Source: Flavobacterium sp.
GTDB taxonomy: Bacteria; Bacteroidota; Bacteroidia; Flavobacteriales; Flavobacteriaceae
Assembly: GCA_012032075.1 (NCBI GenBank)
Contig: JAAURU010000014.1
Location: 1 to 20,254, forward strand
Length of the DNA stretch: 20,254 nt
Direction of reading: 5' to 3'
Shown here: positions 9,936-17,564 of the stretch, in pieces
How positions within the stretch are numbered: position 1 is the stretch's first letter
How the letters are laid out: each line of letters opens with the position of its first letter
The notes under the pieces: model-generated
What the model saw: the letters and a program-made list of their open reading frames with translations, nothing else
Database searches by the model: none
What the model was told of the DNA's origin: nothing
Position numbers and translations under genes: made by a program

Positions 9936-12482
9936 TTATTCCACTTTCACTACTCTCATTTTCTTGTTATATGTTTTTGTTCCTCTTTTTGTTAATTCGT
10001 TAGTGGCTGGGGTTAATTCGTCAAATCTTCCTAAATAAACATAGTAAGATGCGTCAAAAATATTGTAGAACTGATTAACACTTGTTCCACCTTCAGATAC
10101 AACTTGCTTAATGAATGTATCTCTTTGTTTAGTGTCTTTAAACTTACCTAAAACCATATAAAATCCACTCGCTACATTATTCATCTTCTTAACAATTGCA
10201 ATATCATTTGTTATAGGTTCTTCGTCAAATGCATTACCACTTACCTCTTGATCTTGAGTATTTTGACCAGTTGTTGTAGTACTCTTAATGTTTTGTAAGT
10301 TTTGTTGGTCTTTCTCTATACGTTCTTTTTCATTATCAAAGATTGCCTTTTTAATTCTACGTTGTCTTTCTTCTTCTTTATCTGCACTAATTTTTAAGAT
10401 TCTTTGATCAGCAGCTTTTTCTAATTGAATGTATTTCTCTTTCTTATTTTTCAAATCATCAATTACTTCTTGATAATTCTCATTTAATAATTTTGCGTCT
10501 TCATCACTTATCCCTTTTCCTTTTAATTCTGCTAAACGAGCCCTGTTTGCATTCTCAAAATCAAAGATTAAATCTTCAAATATCTTCTTGTTGTTTGCAA
10601 TTTCTGTTTTTAAAGCGCTTAACTGTGCGTTTTGTTGTGTTGTACTTACAAATTTATTTGGATCTTCTTGACCTAAAATAAAATCTTTTAAATCTTTATC
10701 TCTCTCTTTAACAATTGAGTCTAATCGTTTAATTAATTTATCTGAATTTTTAGTGCGTTCCACTATATCTGACTTATAATCGTCAAGTAATTTATTTGAT
10801 AAATTTAATTTAGATTCTATACTTGTAATTTTATCTTCCGCTGAAAGTTTCTCGTTTGCTGTTTTTGCTGCTGCTTCTCTAGCTAATCTGTCTTTTTCTG
10901 CTTGTGCTGTGGCAGCTTCTTTTGCTAAACGATCACGTTCCGCTTTAGCTGCTGCTTCTTTGGCTAATCTATCTTTCTCTGCTTGTTGTGATGCTGCTTC
11001 TCTTGCTAATCTATCTTTTTCTGCTTTCTCTCTTGCTAAACGATCTTGTTCAGCTTTCTCTCTTGCTAATCTTTCTATCTCTGCGTTTTCTTTAGCTATT
11101 TTATCATTTTCAGCTTTTTGTCTTGCTAATCTTTCTAATCTATCTTTCTCGGCCTTTTCTTTAGCCAATCTGTCTTTTTCAGCTTGTGCTAAAGCTGCTA
11201 ATCTATCTTTTTCAGCTTGCTCTCTAGCTAAACGTTCTTTTTCAGCTTGAGATATTGCATCTAATTTATCTTTCTCCGCTTGTTCTTTAGCTAAACGATC
11301 TTTTTCAGCTTGAGATAAAGCCGCTAATCTATCTCTTTCCGCTTGTTCTCTTGCTAAACGCTCTTTTTCAGCTAAAGCTAAAGCCGCTAATCTATCTTTT
11401 TCGGCTTGAGCTAATCTGTCATTTTCTTCTTTTTCTTTCGCTAAACGTTCTCTTTCGGCTTTGGCTTTAGCCAAACGCTCTTCTTCCAATTGACTAAACG
11501 TTGCATTTGGTGTTTTAGCTTTTGCTTTTTTATCTCGTAAAGCTTGTGCTCTTTTTCTGAAATTAAATGAATCGTCATAATCTGTGAATTTATAAGATAA
11601 TGAAAATTCATGACTTGAACCAAAAAATAAGGAATTGTTGATGGAAAGATTATAAGAATATCCTATTAAGAATTTTTCAGAAACAGCAACTCCAATTCCA
11701 GCATTTGCTCCATATAAGGAATTATATCCTACTTCAGCCCAACCTAATTCTTTGTTGTCAATTAAAAAATTTCCTGAAATAGCTGTTGCTCCATTTCCAT
11801 TTTGCACTCTTAACATAGAAGAGAAGTTACTACCGTCTAAAATATTGTAGTAGCTACTCAATTCTTTGGTGTACATAATATGTCCAGAAAATGAACTAGA
11901 CTTGTTTTCAGTTACCATTTGACTTTCAGACAAATTGTAAGAGATAATATTATTTGCAGCAATTCCAATATCAAAACTATTAAGGTTAAGATTAATACCT
12001 GGTTTTAATGAAATTAAAGTAATTGCATTTTGATTTTGTAGTAGTATTTCTGGAGACTCGGTAATAACTTTACCAATATTAAAACTGGAATTAGAAATAT
12101 AAGTATTGATACCAAATGTTAAATTAGATTCTTCTTCTAATGGCACATTTAATGCATAATTTAGAATTCCACCTGTATTTGATAGTACACCTATTGATTG
12201 TGAATAAGCTCCAATACCAAATCTTGATTCGTTACTGAGTCTTCCTTGATAATTAAGTAAATATAAAACAGGAGAGTCTTCGAATTTAACCCATTGCCTT
12301 TTGTTTGATAAATTTATTGTGGGAGCTATTTCTCTAGCATAACTAAATGCAGGATTGATAAGAAATCTATTAAGTCGTATTGAGTTGTTTAATGATACAT
12401 CAAATGAGGTGTAAGCGTTTTCTTGGGAAATAGCCATACACGTATACATAAACAAAAATAGAACTAGGTATTTCTTTTTCAA
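9936..12482 (-). CDS. PorP/SprF-family T9SS outer-membrane protein with long coiled coil and SPOR-like C-terminus
   Basis: An 848-residue protein. Residues 1-20 (MKKKYLVLFLFMYTCMAISQ) are a signal peptide. Residues about 21-310 match the PorP/SprF beta-barrel family: INPAF near the start, many alternating amphipathic strands, and a final FSLSYKF. Family members usually stop near 300-370 residues. This one continues with a charged helical array (about 330-545, repeats of AEKDRLAKE type), a second helical region (to about 755) and a C-terminal SPOR-like domain (about 767-848, GFYMVLGKF then YYVYLGRF). PorP/SprF proteins help export or anchor type B T9SS cargo; the extension would lie in the periplasm and could bind peptidoglycan (inference). 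The start is TTG, since a stop lies just upstream in frame and the next ATG would cut the signal peptide; removing one base at 12481-12482 would create ATG. It starts 16 bases after the type B cargo gene, so the two are probably co-transcribed. Confidence 0.87.
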   Translation of the reverse strand: MKKKYLVLFLFMYTCMAISQENAYTSFDVSLNNSIRLNRFLINPAFSYAREIAPTINLSNKRQWVKFEDSPVLYLLNYQGRLSNESRFGIGAYSQSIGVLSNTGGILNYALNVPLEEESNLTFGINTYISNSSFNIGKVITESPEILLQNQNAITLISLKPGINLNLNSFDIGIAANNIISYNLSESQMVTENKSSSFSGHIMYTKELSSYYNILDGSNFSSMLRVQNGNGATAISGNFLIDNKELGWAEVGYNSLYGANAGIGVAVSEKFLIGYSYNLSINNSLFFGSSHEFSLSYKFTDYDDSFNFRKRAQALRDKKAKAKTPNATFSQLEEERLAKAKAERERLAKEKEENDRLAQAEKDRLAALALAEKERLAREQAERDRLAALSQAEKDRLAKEQAEKDKLDAISQAEKERLAREQAEKDRLAALAQAEKDRLAKEKAEKDRLERLARQKAENDKIAKENAEIERLAREKAEQDRLAREKAEKDRLAREAASQQAEKDRLAKEAAAKAERDRLAKEAATAQAEKDRLAREAAAKTANEKLSAEDKITSIESKLNLSNKLLDDYKSDIVERTKNSDKLIKRLDSIVKERDKDLKDFILGQEDPNKFVSTTQQNAQLSALKTEIANNKKIFEDLIFDFENANRARLAELKGKGISDEDAKLLNENYQEVIDDLKNKKEKYIQLEKAADQRILKISADKEEERQRRIKKAIFDNEKERIEKDQQNLQNIKSTTTTGQNTQDQEVSGNAFDEEPITNDIAIVKKMNNVASGFYMVLGKFKDTKQRDTFIKQVVSEGGTSVNQFYNIFDASYYVYLGRFDELTPATNELTKRGTKTYNKKMRVVKVE
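10855..11490 (-). repeat. In-frame tandem repeat coding a charged coiled coil
   Basis: About 210 residues of the PorP/SprF fusion are made of roughly 10-residue units such as AEKDRLAKEQ, AEKERLAREQ and AERDRLAALS, with spacers of AA, QAL or SQ. At the DNA level the units recur about every 30 bases (plus-strand echoes such as CTTTTTCAGCTTG and GCTAATCTATC). They form a highly charged, alanine/leucine-rich helix. Such arrays can change length by recombination or slippage, so the copy number may vary between strains or be mis-assembled. Confidence 0.85.
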
Positions 12483-12498
12483 TTTTATAGGTTAAGAG

Positions 12499-13950
12499 TT
12501 ATTTAATAATAGTTAAAATTCCTTCTTTAATTGTTTGATTGTCTTTCGACATTTTAAAATAAAAGAAAGCATTCGACTGAAAGACAAGGTTTGTATCTTG
12601 GGGCCAATTATTTTGATAATTATCTGTTATAAATATTTGTTTTCCAGATGAATTATATATTTCTAAATTTAAGTTGTTTTCACTAATATATTGAAAAGGA
12701 ACTTTAAAAAGATCGTTTATACCATCTCCGTTTGGGCTTATTAAATTTGGTATATCAGATACATCTGGGCCTATTACAACTAATGTTAATTCTTTAGTTG
12801 AAATACACCCTACTGTTTGTCTTATTTGTACAATATATTCTCCTAATGCATCAATATTCAAAGTATTTGAATTTTCCGATAAAGGAGCTCCATTAAGAGT
12901 CCAACTGAATTCAGGTGTATTTGCATCTGTAGTTACTATTGCATCAAAATTTGAACCAACTGCTAATTGATAGGGTGAAGCAACATTTAAAGAAGCGTTA
13001 AATGAGGTTTCTGTTAAAGAAATCGTATTGTTTGAATTCGTTGTGCATGTATTATTATTGTAAGAAGCGGTATAATTACCACCTTGAGTAGCCGTATAGG
13101 AATTACTATTTGGAGCATTAGTAATAGCGGTTCCATTTAAAAACCATGTATATATATGCTGTGGATTAAATGCCACATTTAAAGTTAATACTACACCTGG
13201 ATTTTGGCAAACCTCTGTTGTACCATTTTCTGCTGTAATTTGTAATGAATTAGTTCCTCCACCAGCAATAGGTACTAATACTGATCTAGAGAGAAATGAT
13301 GGTGTACATTCTCCATATTCTGTTTCTACAAAATATTCTCCAGGAGTAGTAACCGTAATACTTGATGTTGTTTCTCCTGTTAAAATAGTATCAGTTGCAC
13401 CAACTCTCCTTGTCCATCTATATTTTAAATAAGGATAAAATAATGGAGAAGAATTATCACCAGTATTTACAATTGAAATTGTAGTACTTGTACCAGAACA
13501 ATTGCTAAAAGTTACTGGAATTTGTTGGTTATGAATAATATAATACGCACCAAAAGATAGCGATTTTGGTTCATTAGTTGATTGAGACGTATTAATAACT
13601 CTTAATCTATATCCAGTGCCATACGTATCTGTGGGAAGTGTAAAATTCATAGTATATCTACCATTTGCAAAAGTAGCTCCATTGGCAACTATTGTAAATG
13701 GACTAAAATTATCTTTTGATAAATGTAATTGAAAATTAGCTGCTGATTGAACAGTTCCTGAAATAACCGTAAAAGTTGTAAAATGGTTAGTGTTTTGAGT
13801 AGCTGTTTGACATAAATAAGTAAACTCTGTAGTAGGTCCAGGAATACCTCTTGATGGAGTTGATAGGATTAAATCCTGTGCAATAACATTTGAGCTCAAT
13901 GTAAGAAACATTGAAAATATTACAATCCATTTTATACTATTACTTATCAT
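12499..13950 (-). CDS. Secreted Ig-like protein with T9SS type B (gliding-associated) C-terminal domain
   Basis: A 483-residue protein starting at ATG 13950; an upstream TTG two codons earlier is less likely. A signal peptide ends near NVIAQ (about residue 25). Residues about 25-220 are beta-rich with few clear landmarks (YLKYRWTRR, GEYFVETEYGEC). Two Ig/PKD-like domains follow (about 230-310, with YTWFLNG and GNYTASY; about 315-390, with FSWTLNG and GEYIVQI). The C-terminus (about 395-483) is a CHU_C/gliding-motility-associated sorting domain: NLISPNGDGINDLFKVP, LEIYNSSGKQIF, WPQ, FFYFKM, KEGILTIIK. This domain marks T9SS substrates that in studied flavobacteria depend on a PorP/SprF partner, and such a gene follows 16 bases downstream. 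A separate structural function cannot be assigned; a surface or adhesin-accessory role is likely. Confidence 0.88.
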   Translation of the reverse strand: MISNSIKWIVIFSMFLTLSSNVIAQDLILSTPSRGIPGPTTEFTYLCQTATQNTNHFTTFTVISGTVQSAANFQLHLSKDNFSPFTIVANGATFANGRYTMNFTLPTDTYGTGYRLRVINTSQSTNEPKSLSFGAYYIIHNQQIPVTFSNCSGTSTTISIVNTGDNSSPLFYPYLKYRWTRRVGATDTILTGETTSSITVTTPGEYFVETEYGECTPSFLSRSVLVPIAGGGTNSLQITAENGTTEVCQNPGVVLTLNVAFNPQHIYTWFLNGTAITNAPNSNSYTATQGGNYTASYNNNTCTTNSNNTISLTETSFNASLNVASPYQLAVGSNFDAIVTTDANTPEFSWTLNGAPLSENSNTLNIDALGEYIVQIRQTVGCISTKELTLVVIGPDVSDIPNLISPNGDGINDLFKVPFQYISENNLNLEIYNSSGKQIFITDNYQNNWPQDTNLVFQSNAFFYFKMSKDNQTIKEGILTIIK

Positions 13951-13992
13951 GGGCAAAGTGGTTAATAATTAGTATTCTTCAATAACAACTAA

Positions 13993-14026
13993 ACTGTTAA
14001 AATTGCAATTTTGCAATTTTAACAGT
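13993..14026 (-). terminator. Perfect 14-bp hairpin, probable terminator or attenuator
   Basis: The arms ACTGTTAAAATTGC (13993-14006) and GCAATTTTAACAGT (14013-14026) are exact reverse complements around a 6-base loop. The hairpin lies in the 101-base gap between the beta-helix gene and the type B cargo gene. On the transcribed minus strand it is followed by TTTAGTTGTT, a weak U-rich tail. It could end or attenuate transcription, or protect an mRNA end after processing. No good promoter was found between it and the next gene, which favours partial read-through. Confidence 0.6.
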
Positions 14027-14051
14027 CTAAAAGTTTTATAATAGAATCTAC

Positions 14052-15329
14052 TTAATTGATTCTATCTATTTTTAATCTAAAATCAGGTGTTTTAGGGTTA
14101 TTTGCATCTACAAATAAATCTTGCGATGGAGTATTGTCATATCTATTACCAAAAGAAGGTGTTGCATAATAGCCTTCTAAATCAGTATTGTTAACGCCTC
14201 CATTTTCAGAAACTATATTTGATTTGCAATTGTTAATAAATATTCTCTGTAATTTAATTTTTGATAAATTATCAGCATTAACTTCAATTTTAGAATTTAA
14301 AAGCATTGAAGATTCAAAACCAGATACTATACTATTTTTCATAGTAAAGAAACATTCACTGTTAACATATATAGCTTCTTTAATTAATCCATCAGCTTTT
14401 TTCCCACCTAAATCAGTTTCATTAAGAATACAAAAATTATTCAAATTAACATTTGTAACAGGCATTGTCATATCTGTTAGATCTTTATTTTCATAAGCTT
14501 TTATGGTAACACCTCTAAAATTTGTTGTAGCTGAGAAAAATGGATTTCTTAAAGCTAAGCCATTATCTACATTAGATATTGCTCCTTGTGTAAACAAGAA
14601 ATCACTTCCTTTACATCTAAAAGATACTAATTTTGATGCTTTAGTAATTCCTCCAATAAATTTAAATCCGTTACCATTTGAAAGACTGGCTTGTACTGAT
14701 TCAATTACAGTGCCAGAGCCAACTCCTATCATAGTTAAAGCATCATTAAGAGTATATCTATCCATGCCTCTTCCTGCAAACTCTATCCTTACATTTTTTA
14801 TTGAACCAGAATTGTCAGCAGGAATTGTTCCACCACCTATTCTAAAATTACTTGGAATGTTGCTTTCTATTCTTGCTAAATTTCCAAATGTATTTACTGG
14901 TGCATTTCCTAAAATGAAAATACCTCCCCAATCAGCTGGTTTTCTTTCCCCAGTAGGTTTGTCTGAAGTAAAAACAATTGGATTAATAACTTGACCTTCT
15001 GCAATCAATTTAGAACCTTTTGTAATAATTAATGCACTGTATTCACTTGAACTAGCTCTGATGACAGTACCTGGTTCAATGGTTAATTTTGCATTGTTGG
15101 TTACATAAACTTCACCAACTAAATTATACGTTTCTAAATTTGAAAGCGTTAAATCTGATGCTATGTTACCCGTCAAAATTTTTGTAGTTTGTGGATATTC
15201 TTTAGCAATAGGATTGAAAGAAGACCATCCATTTAACCAGTTAGTTCTTCCTACAATACCCCAATCATTTTGAGCCTGTAATGTAAGTCCTGATAGACCT
15301 AGCAGAATTAATATGATAGTTTTTTTCAT
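14052..15329 (-). CDS. Exported beta-helix-like protein, function unknown
   Basis: A 425-residue protein starting at ATG 15329 with signal peptide MKKTIILILLGLSGLTLQAQ. There is no lipobox cysteine. Residues about 55-110 contain a motif series common in secreted Bacteroidota proteins: VYVTNNAKLTIEPGTVIRA, LIITKGSKLIAEG, PIVFTSD, then DWGGIFILGNAPVN. The centre reads as short beta rungs (IKNVRIEFAGRG, GSGTVIESVQASLSNGNGF, GGITKASKLVSFRCKGSDF), consistent with a right-handed parallel beta-helix. The C-terminus (DFRLKIDRIN) resembles neither a type A nor a type B T9SS sorting domain, so the protein may stay in the periplasm or be held by partners (inference). It follows the upstream gene by 41 bases and is probably in the same transcript. 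I do not recognise a specific function. Confidence 0.8.
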   Translation of the reverse strand: MKKTIILILLGLSGLTLQAQNDWGIVGRTNWLNGWSSFNPIAKEYPQTTKILTGNIASDLTLSNLETYNLVGEVYVTNNAKLTIEPGTVIRASSSEYSALIITKGSKLIAEGQVINPIVFTSDKPTGERKPADWGGIFILGNAPVNTFGNLARIESNIPSNFRIGGGTIPADNSGSIKNVRIEFAGRGMDRYTLNDALTMIGVGSGTVIESVQASLSNGNGFKFIGGITKASKLVSFRCKGSDFLFTQGAISNVDNGLALRNPFFSATTNFRGVTIKAYENKDLTDMTMPVTNVNLNNFCILNETDLGGKKADGLIKEAIYVNSECFFTMKNSIVSGFESSMLLNSKIEVNADNLSKIKLQRIFINNCKSNIVSENGGVNNTDLEGYYATPSFGNRYDNTPSQDLFVDANNPKTPDFRLKIDRIN

Positions 15330-15370
15330 AAGTTGAAATTTTAAATTTTTGTTTGTTTTTTGCTGTACTA

Positions 15371-15799
15371 TTATTCTACTTGCATTGTGTAGATTAGTTT
15401 TAATACTTCTTGATAAAATAGAATTGCTTCTACTATATTTCTAGTATCAGAGTACGGAAGGATTCCATTTAAGAATGCTTCATTGTTTTTAAGGAAGCCC
15501 TCTCTATTTTCAATTTCTGACTCTAATAACTTAACATTCTCTTTTGATGTAGGAATTCCTAAATCTTTAAAAGTAACTCCAGATTTCTTTGTTACTCCAA
15601 AATACTGAATAATACTAAATAGAATTTTCACTCTTTCTACATACAATGGCATTAACTGTCCTTTAGTCATACCTTCTAAATCTTTTTTGTCGTAGTAAGT
15701 AGAGATTCCTCTAATATTGATTACAACTTTATCTTGTGCTACCACATCATTTGATGCCAGTAAAAAAAACGCTATTACGCATAGGTAAAATTTTCTCAT
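15371..15799 (-). CDS. Small exported protein of unknown function, first gene of the surface locus
   Basis: I chose ATG 15799, giving 142 residues with a clear signal peptide, MRKFYLCVIAFFLLASNDVVAQ's first 20 or so residues, cleaved after AQ. A longer frame from 15832 adds MPIYRKLTNFI in front, but the promoter at 15841-15870 would place transcription start about 15834, almost on that upstream codon, and the signal peptide favours the inner start. The mature part is mostly predicted helical and charged (GMTKGQLMPLYVERVKILFS, ENVKLLESEIENREGFLKNN) and has no cysteine. It has no sorting domain and no membrane segment, so a periplasmic protein is likely. I do not recognise its family. Its place at the head of a T9SS cargo locus suggests an accessory role, which is inference. 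Confidence 0.75.
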   Translation of the reverse strand: MRKFYLCVIAFFLLASNDVVAQDKVVINIRGISTYYDKKDLEGMTKGQLMPLYVERVKILFSIIQYFGVTKKSGVTFKDLGIPTSKENVKLLESEIENREGFLKNNEAFLNGILPYSDTRNIVEAILFYQEVLKLIYTMQVE

Positions 15800-15840
15800 A
15801 ATAAAATTTGTTAATTTTCGGTAAATTGGCAAAACAAATA

Positions 15841-15870
15841 CAAATATATGTAATAATATGTTTTAACAAA
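15841..15870 (-). promoter_or_regulatory. Bacteroidota-type promoter for the surface locus
   Basis: On the minus strand, TTTG (15870-15867) is followed after 18 bases by TATATTTG (15848-15841), matching the Bacteroidota sigma-ABfr pattern TTTG, about 19 bases, TAnnTTTG. Transcription would start near 15834, leaving a leader of about 35 bases before ATG 15799. Confidence 0.6.
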
Positions 15871-16377
15871 ATATTTTAATAAAAATGTTGATAAAAATTT
15901 TAAAAAAATATTTTTGCATTGCTTTTTTACTCATATTTCTGTTAGACAATAATTCAATTTTTTAATTAATATATCAATTATATAGACTATTTCAAAATGC
16001 GTGCCAAAAATTAAAAAGCAACTAAAACCAGCTTAATTATCTTTAAAAATACTCTAAAAGCATTGAACTAATTTAACATTTAATCGATAATTTATGGTAA
16101 TAATAACAGATAAAGTGTAAAAATAATAGATTATCATCAAACCTAATTATTATAAAATTACAAATTATTTTGGTATATTTTGTCTAAAATTTTGTATTTA
16201 TTTTTAGCACTTAATTTTTTATTCTAAAATTAATACTAATCCTTTTTTGCTAAATTTTTGTTTTTGATTGTTAATAACTTAGTCCGATTTTTTTATGTTT
16301 TAAAGCTGAAAAAATGATTTTACATTGCTATTTTTTTAACATCTTCAAATATATAGGTTTAAATTACATATTTTAGA
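15871..16377. other. AT-rich divergent intergenic region
   Basis: This stretch separates the minus-strand surface locus from plus-strand holB. It is extremely AT-rich with many A and T runs. I see no open frame with coding character, no tRNA or rRNA fold, and no strong inverted repeat. Apart from the two promoters at its edges I cannot assign a function. The length is generous for two promoters, so a small RNA or regulator-binding sites are possible but not shown. Confidence 0.5.
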
Positions 16378-16407
16378 TTTGAATACTTTTTAATTATACT
16401 ATATTTG
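16378..16407 (+). promoter_or_regulatory. Bacteroidota-type promoter for holB
   Basis: TTTG (16378-16381), 18 bases, then TATATTTG (16400-16407) match the Bacteroidota promoter pattern with the same spacing as the divergent promoter. The -7 box ends only 4 bases before the ATG at 16412, so the transcript would be leaderless or nearly so. Confidence 0.55.
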
Positions 16408-16411
16408 TTTG

Positions 16412-17560
16412 ATGCTTTTTAAAGATATTTTAGGACAAGAACATATTAAAAATCACCTAACGAGAAGTGCTTCGTTAGGAAGAATTCCTCATGCACAATT
16501 ATTTGTTGGGCCTGAAGGTTGTGGTACATTGGTTATGGCAATTGCTTATGCTCAGTACATTTTATGTGCCAATGTTTCCAATGAAAATGATACTGGAAAC
16601 GCTAGCTGTAATTTAAAATTTGGAAATTATTCGCATCCTGATTTGCATTTTGTTTTTCCTGTTGCTACCAATGATGTTATTAAATCTCATCCAGTAAGTG
16701 CTAATTTTTTACTGGAATGGAGGCAATTTCTTAAAGAAAATTCATATGGAGGATTGTTTGATTGGTATAAAGTTATTGGAATTCAAAACAAGCAAGGACA
16801 AATAGGAGTAGATGAAGCTTCTGAAATAAATAAAGCGCTATCATTAAAAGCTTATGAAGGTGGTTATAAAATAATGATTGTTTGGATGGCTGATAAAATG
16901 AACACAGCTGCTTCTAATAAATTATTAAAACTTTTAGAAGAGCCTCCTGAGAAAACTATATTTATATTAATCACTGAGTCTTTAGATGATATTATACAAA
17001 CGATTCAATCTAGATGTCAAGTGCTTGATTTTATGCGACTAAGTGAAACTACAATTGCTGAAGCTTTAGCGAGAAATGAAAATTGTCCAATCAATGAAGC
17101 TCAAAAAATCGCACATCAAAGTGAAGGAAATTATAATAAAGCATTACATCTTTTAAAAAATAATACAGAAGATTATCCTTTTGAAACTTGGTTTATTGAA
17201 TGGGTGAGAAGTGCTTTTAAAGCTAAAGGAAACGCTACTGCTATTCAAGATTTAATTTCATGGAGTGAAACTATTGCGAGTTTAGGTAGAGAAGTACAAA
17301 AACAATTTTTACATTATTGTATTCACTTTTTTAGACAAGCAATGTTGAATAATTATAGAGTTAATGAATTAGTTTTTTTAGAACCTAAAGAAAATAATTT
17401 TGATTTAAAAAAGTTTGCTCCTTTTATAGGAGGAAACAATATTTCTAGTATATTTAAAGAATTAGAAGATGCTATATACCATATTGAAAGAAATGGTAAT
17501 AGTAAAATTATTTTAACCGATTTATCCATTAAACTAACGCGACTTTTGCATAAAAAATAA
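16412..17560 (+). CDS. holB: DNA polymerase III delta' subunit (clamp-loader AAA+ protein)
   Basis: A 382-residue protein starting MLFKDILGQEHIK at ATG 16412; a TTG one codon earlier is in frame but sits beside the -7 promoter box and is unlikely. It belongs to the clamp loader that places the sliding clamp on primed DNA in the cytoplasm. Landmarks: an N-terminal ILGQEHI, a degenerate Walker A (GPEGCGT in place of GxxGxGKT, expected since delta' does not hydrolyse ATP), LLKLLEEPPEKTIFILIT, and the SRC motif in IQSRCQVLDF that supplies an arginine finger. The zinc-binding region is reduced to two cysteines (CANVS...ASCNL) rather than the four found in E. coli delta'. The C-terminal third is helical and would form the collar. 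A DoxX-family gene follows after 4 bases, so the two are likely co-transcribed, without an obvious functional link. Confidence 0.93.
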   Translation: MLFKDILGQEHIKNHLTRSASLGRIPHAQLFVGPEGCGTLVMAIAYAQYILCANVSNENDTGNASCNLKFGNYSHPDLHFVFPVATNDVIKSHPVSANFLLEWRQFLKENSYGGLFDWYKVIGIQNKQGQIGVDEASEINKALSLKAYEGGYKIMIVWMADKMNTAASNKLLKLLEEPPEKTIFILITESLDDIIQTIQSRCQVLDFMRLSETTIAEALARNENCPINEAQKIAHQSEGNYNKALHLLKNNTEDYPFETWFIEWVRSAFKAKGNATAIQDLISWSETIASLGREVQKQFLHYCIHFFRQAMLNNYRVNELVFLEPKENNFDLKKFAPFIGGNNISSIFKELEDAIYHIERNGNSKIILTDLSIKLTRLLHKK

Positions 17561-17564
17561 CGAT

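Noticed and set aside
10909..11250. Plus-strand open frame with repeated ANLSFSA-type residues
   Set aside because: It is the antisense shadow of the AEKDRLA coiled-coil repeat; the regularity comes from the real minus-strand gene.
14188..14994. Two plus-strand open frames opposite the beta-helix gene
   Set aside because: They are shadows of the minus-strand gene, which has a signal peptide and recognised motifs.
15871..16377. Possible small RNA or tRNA in the long AT-rich gap
   Set aside because: No cloverleaf, strong hairpin or terminator was seen; low complexity makes chance promoter-like words common.
16412..16560. Defective ATPase site in holB as a sign of a broken gene
   Set aside because: A degenerate Walker A is normal for delta' subunits; the SRC motif and length are intact.
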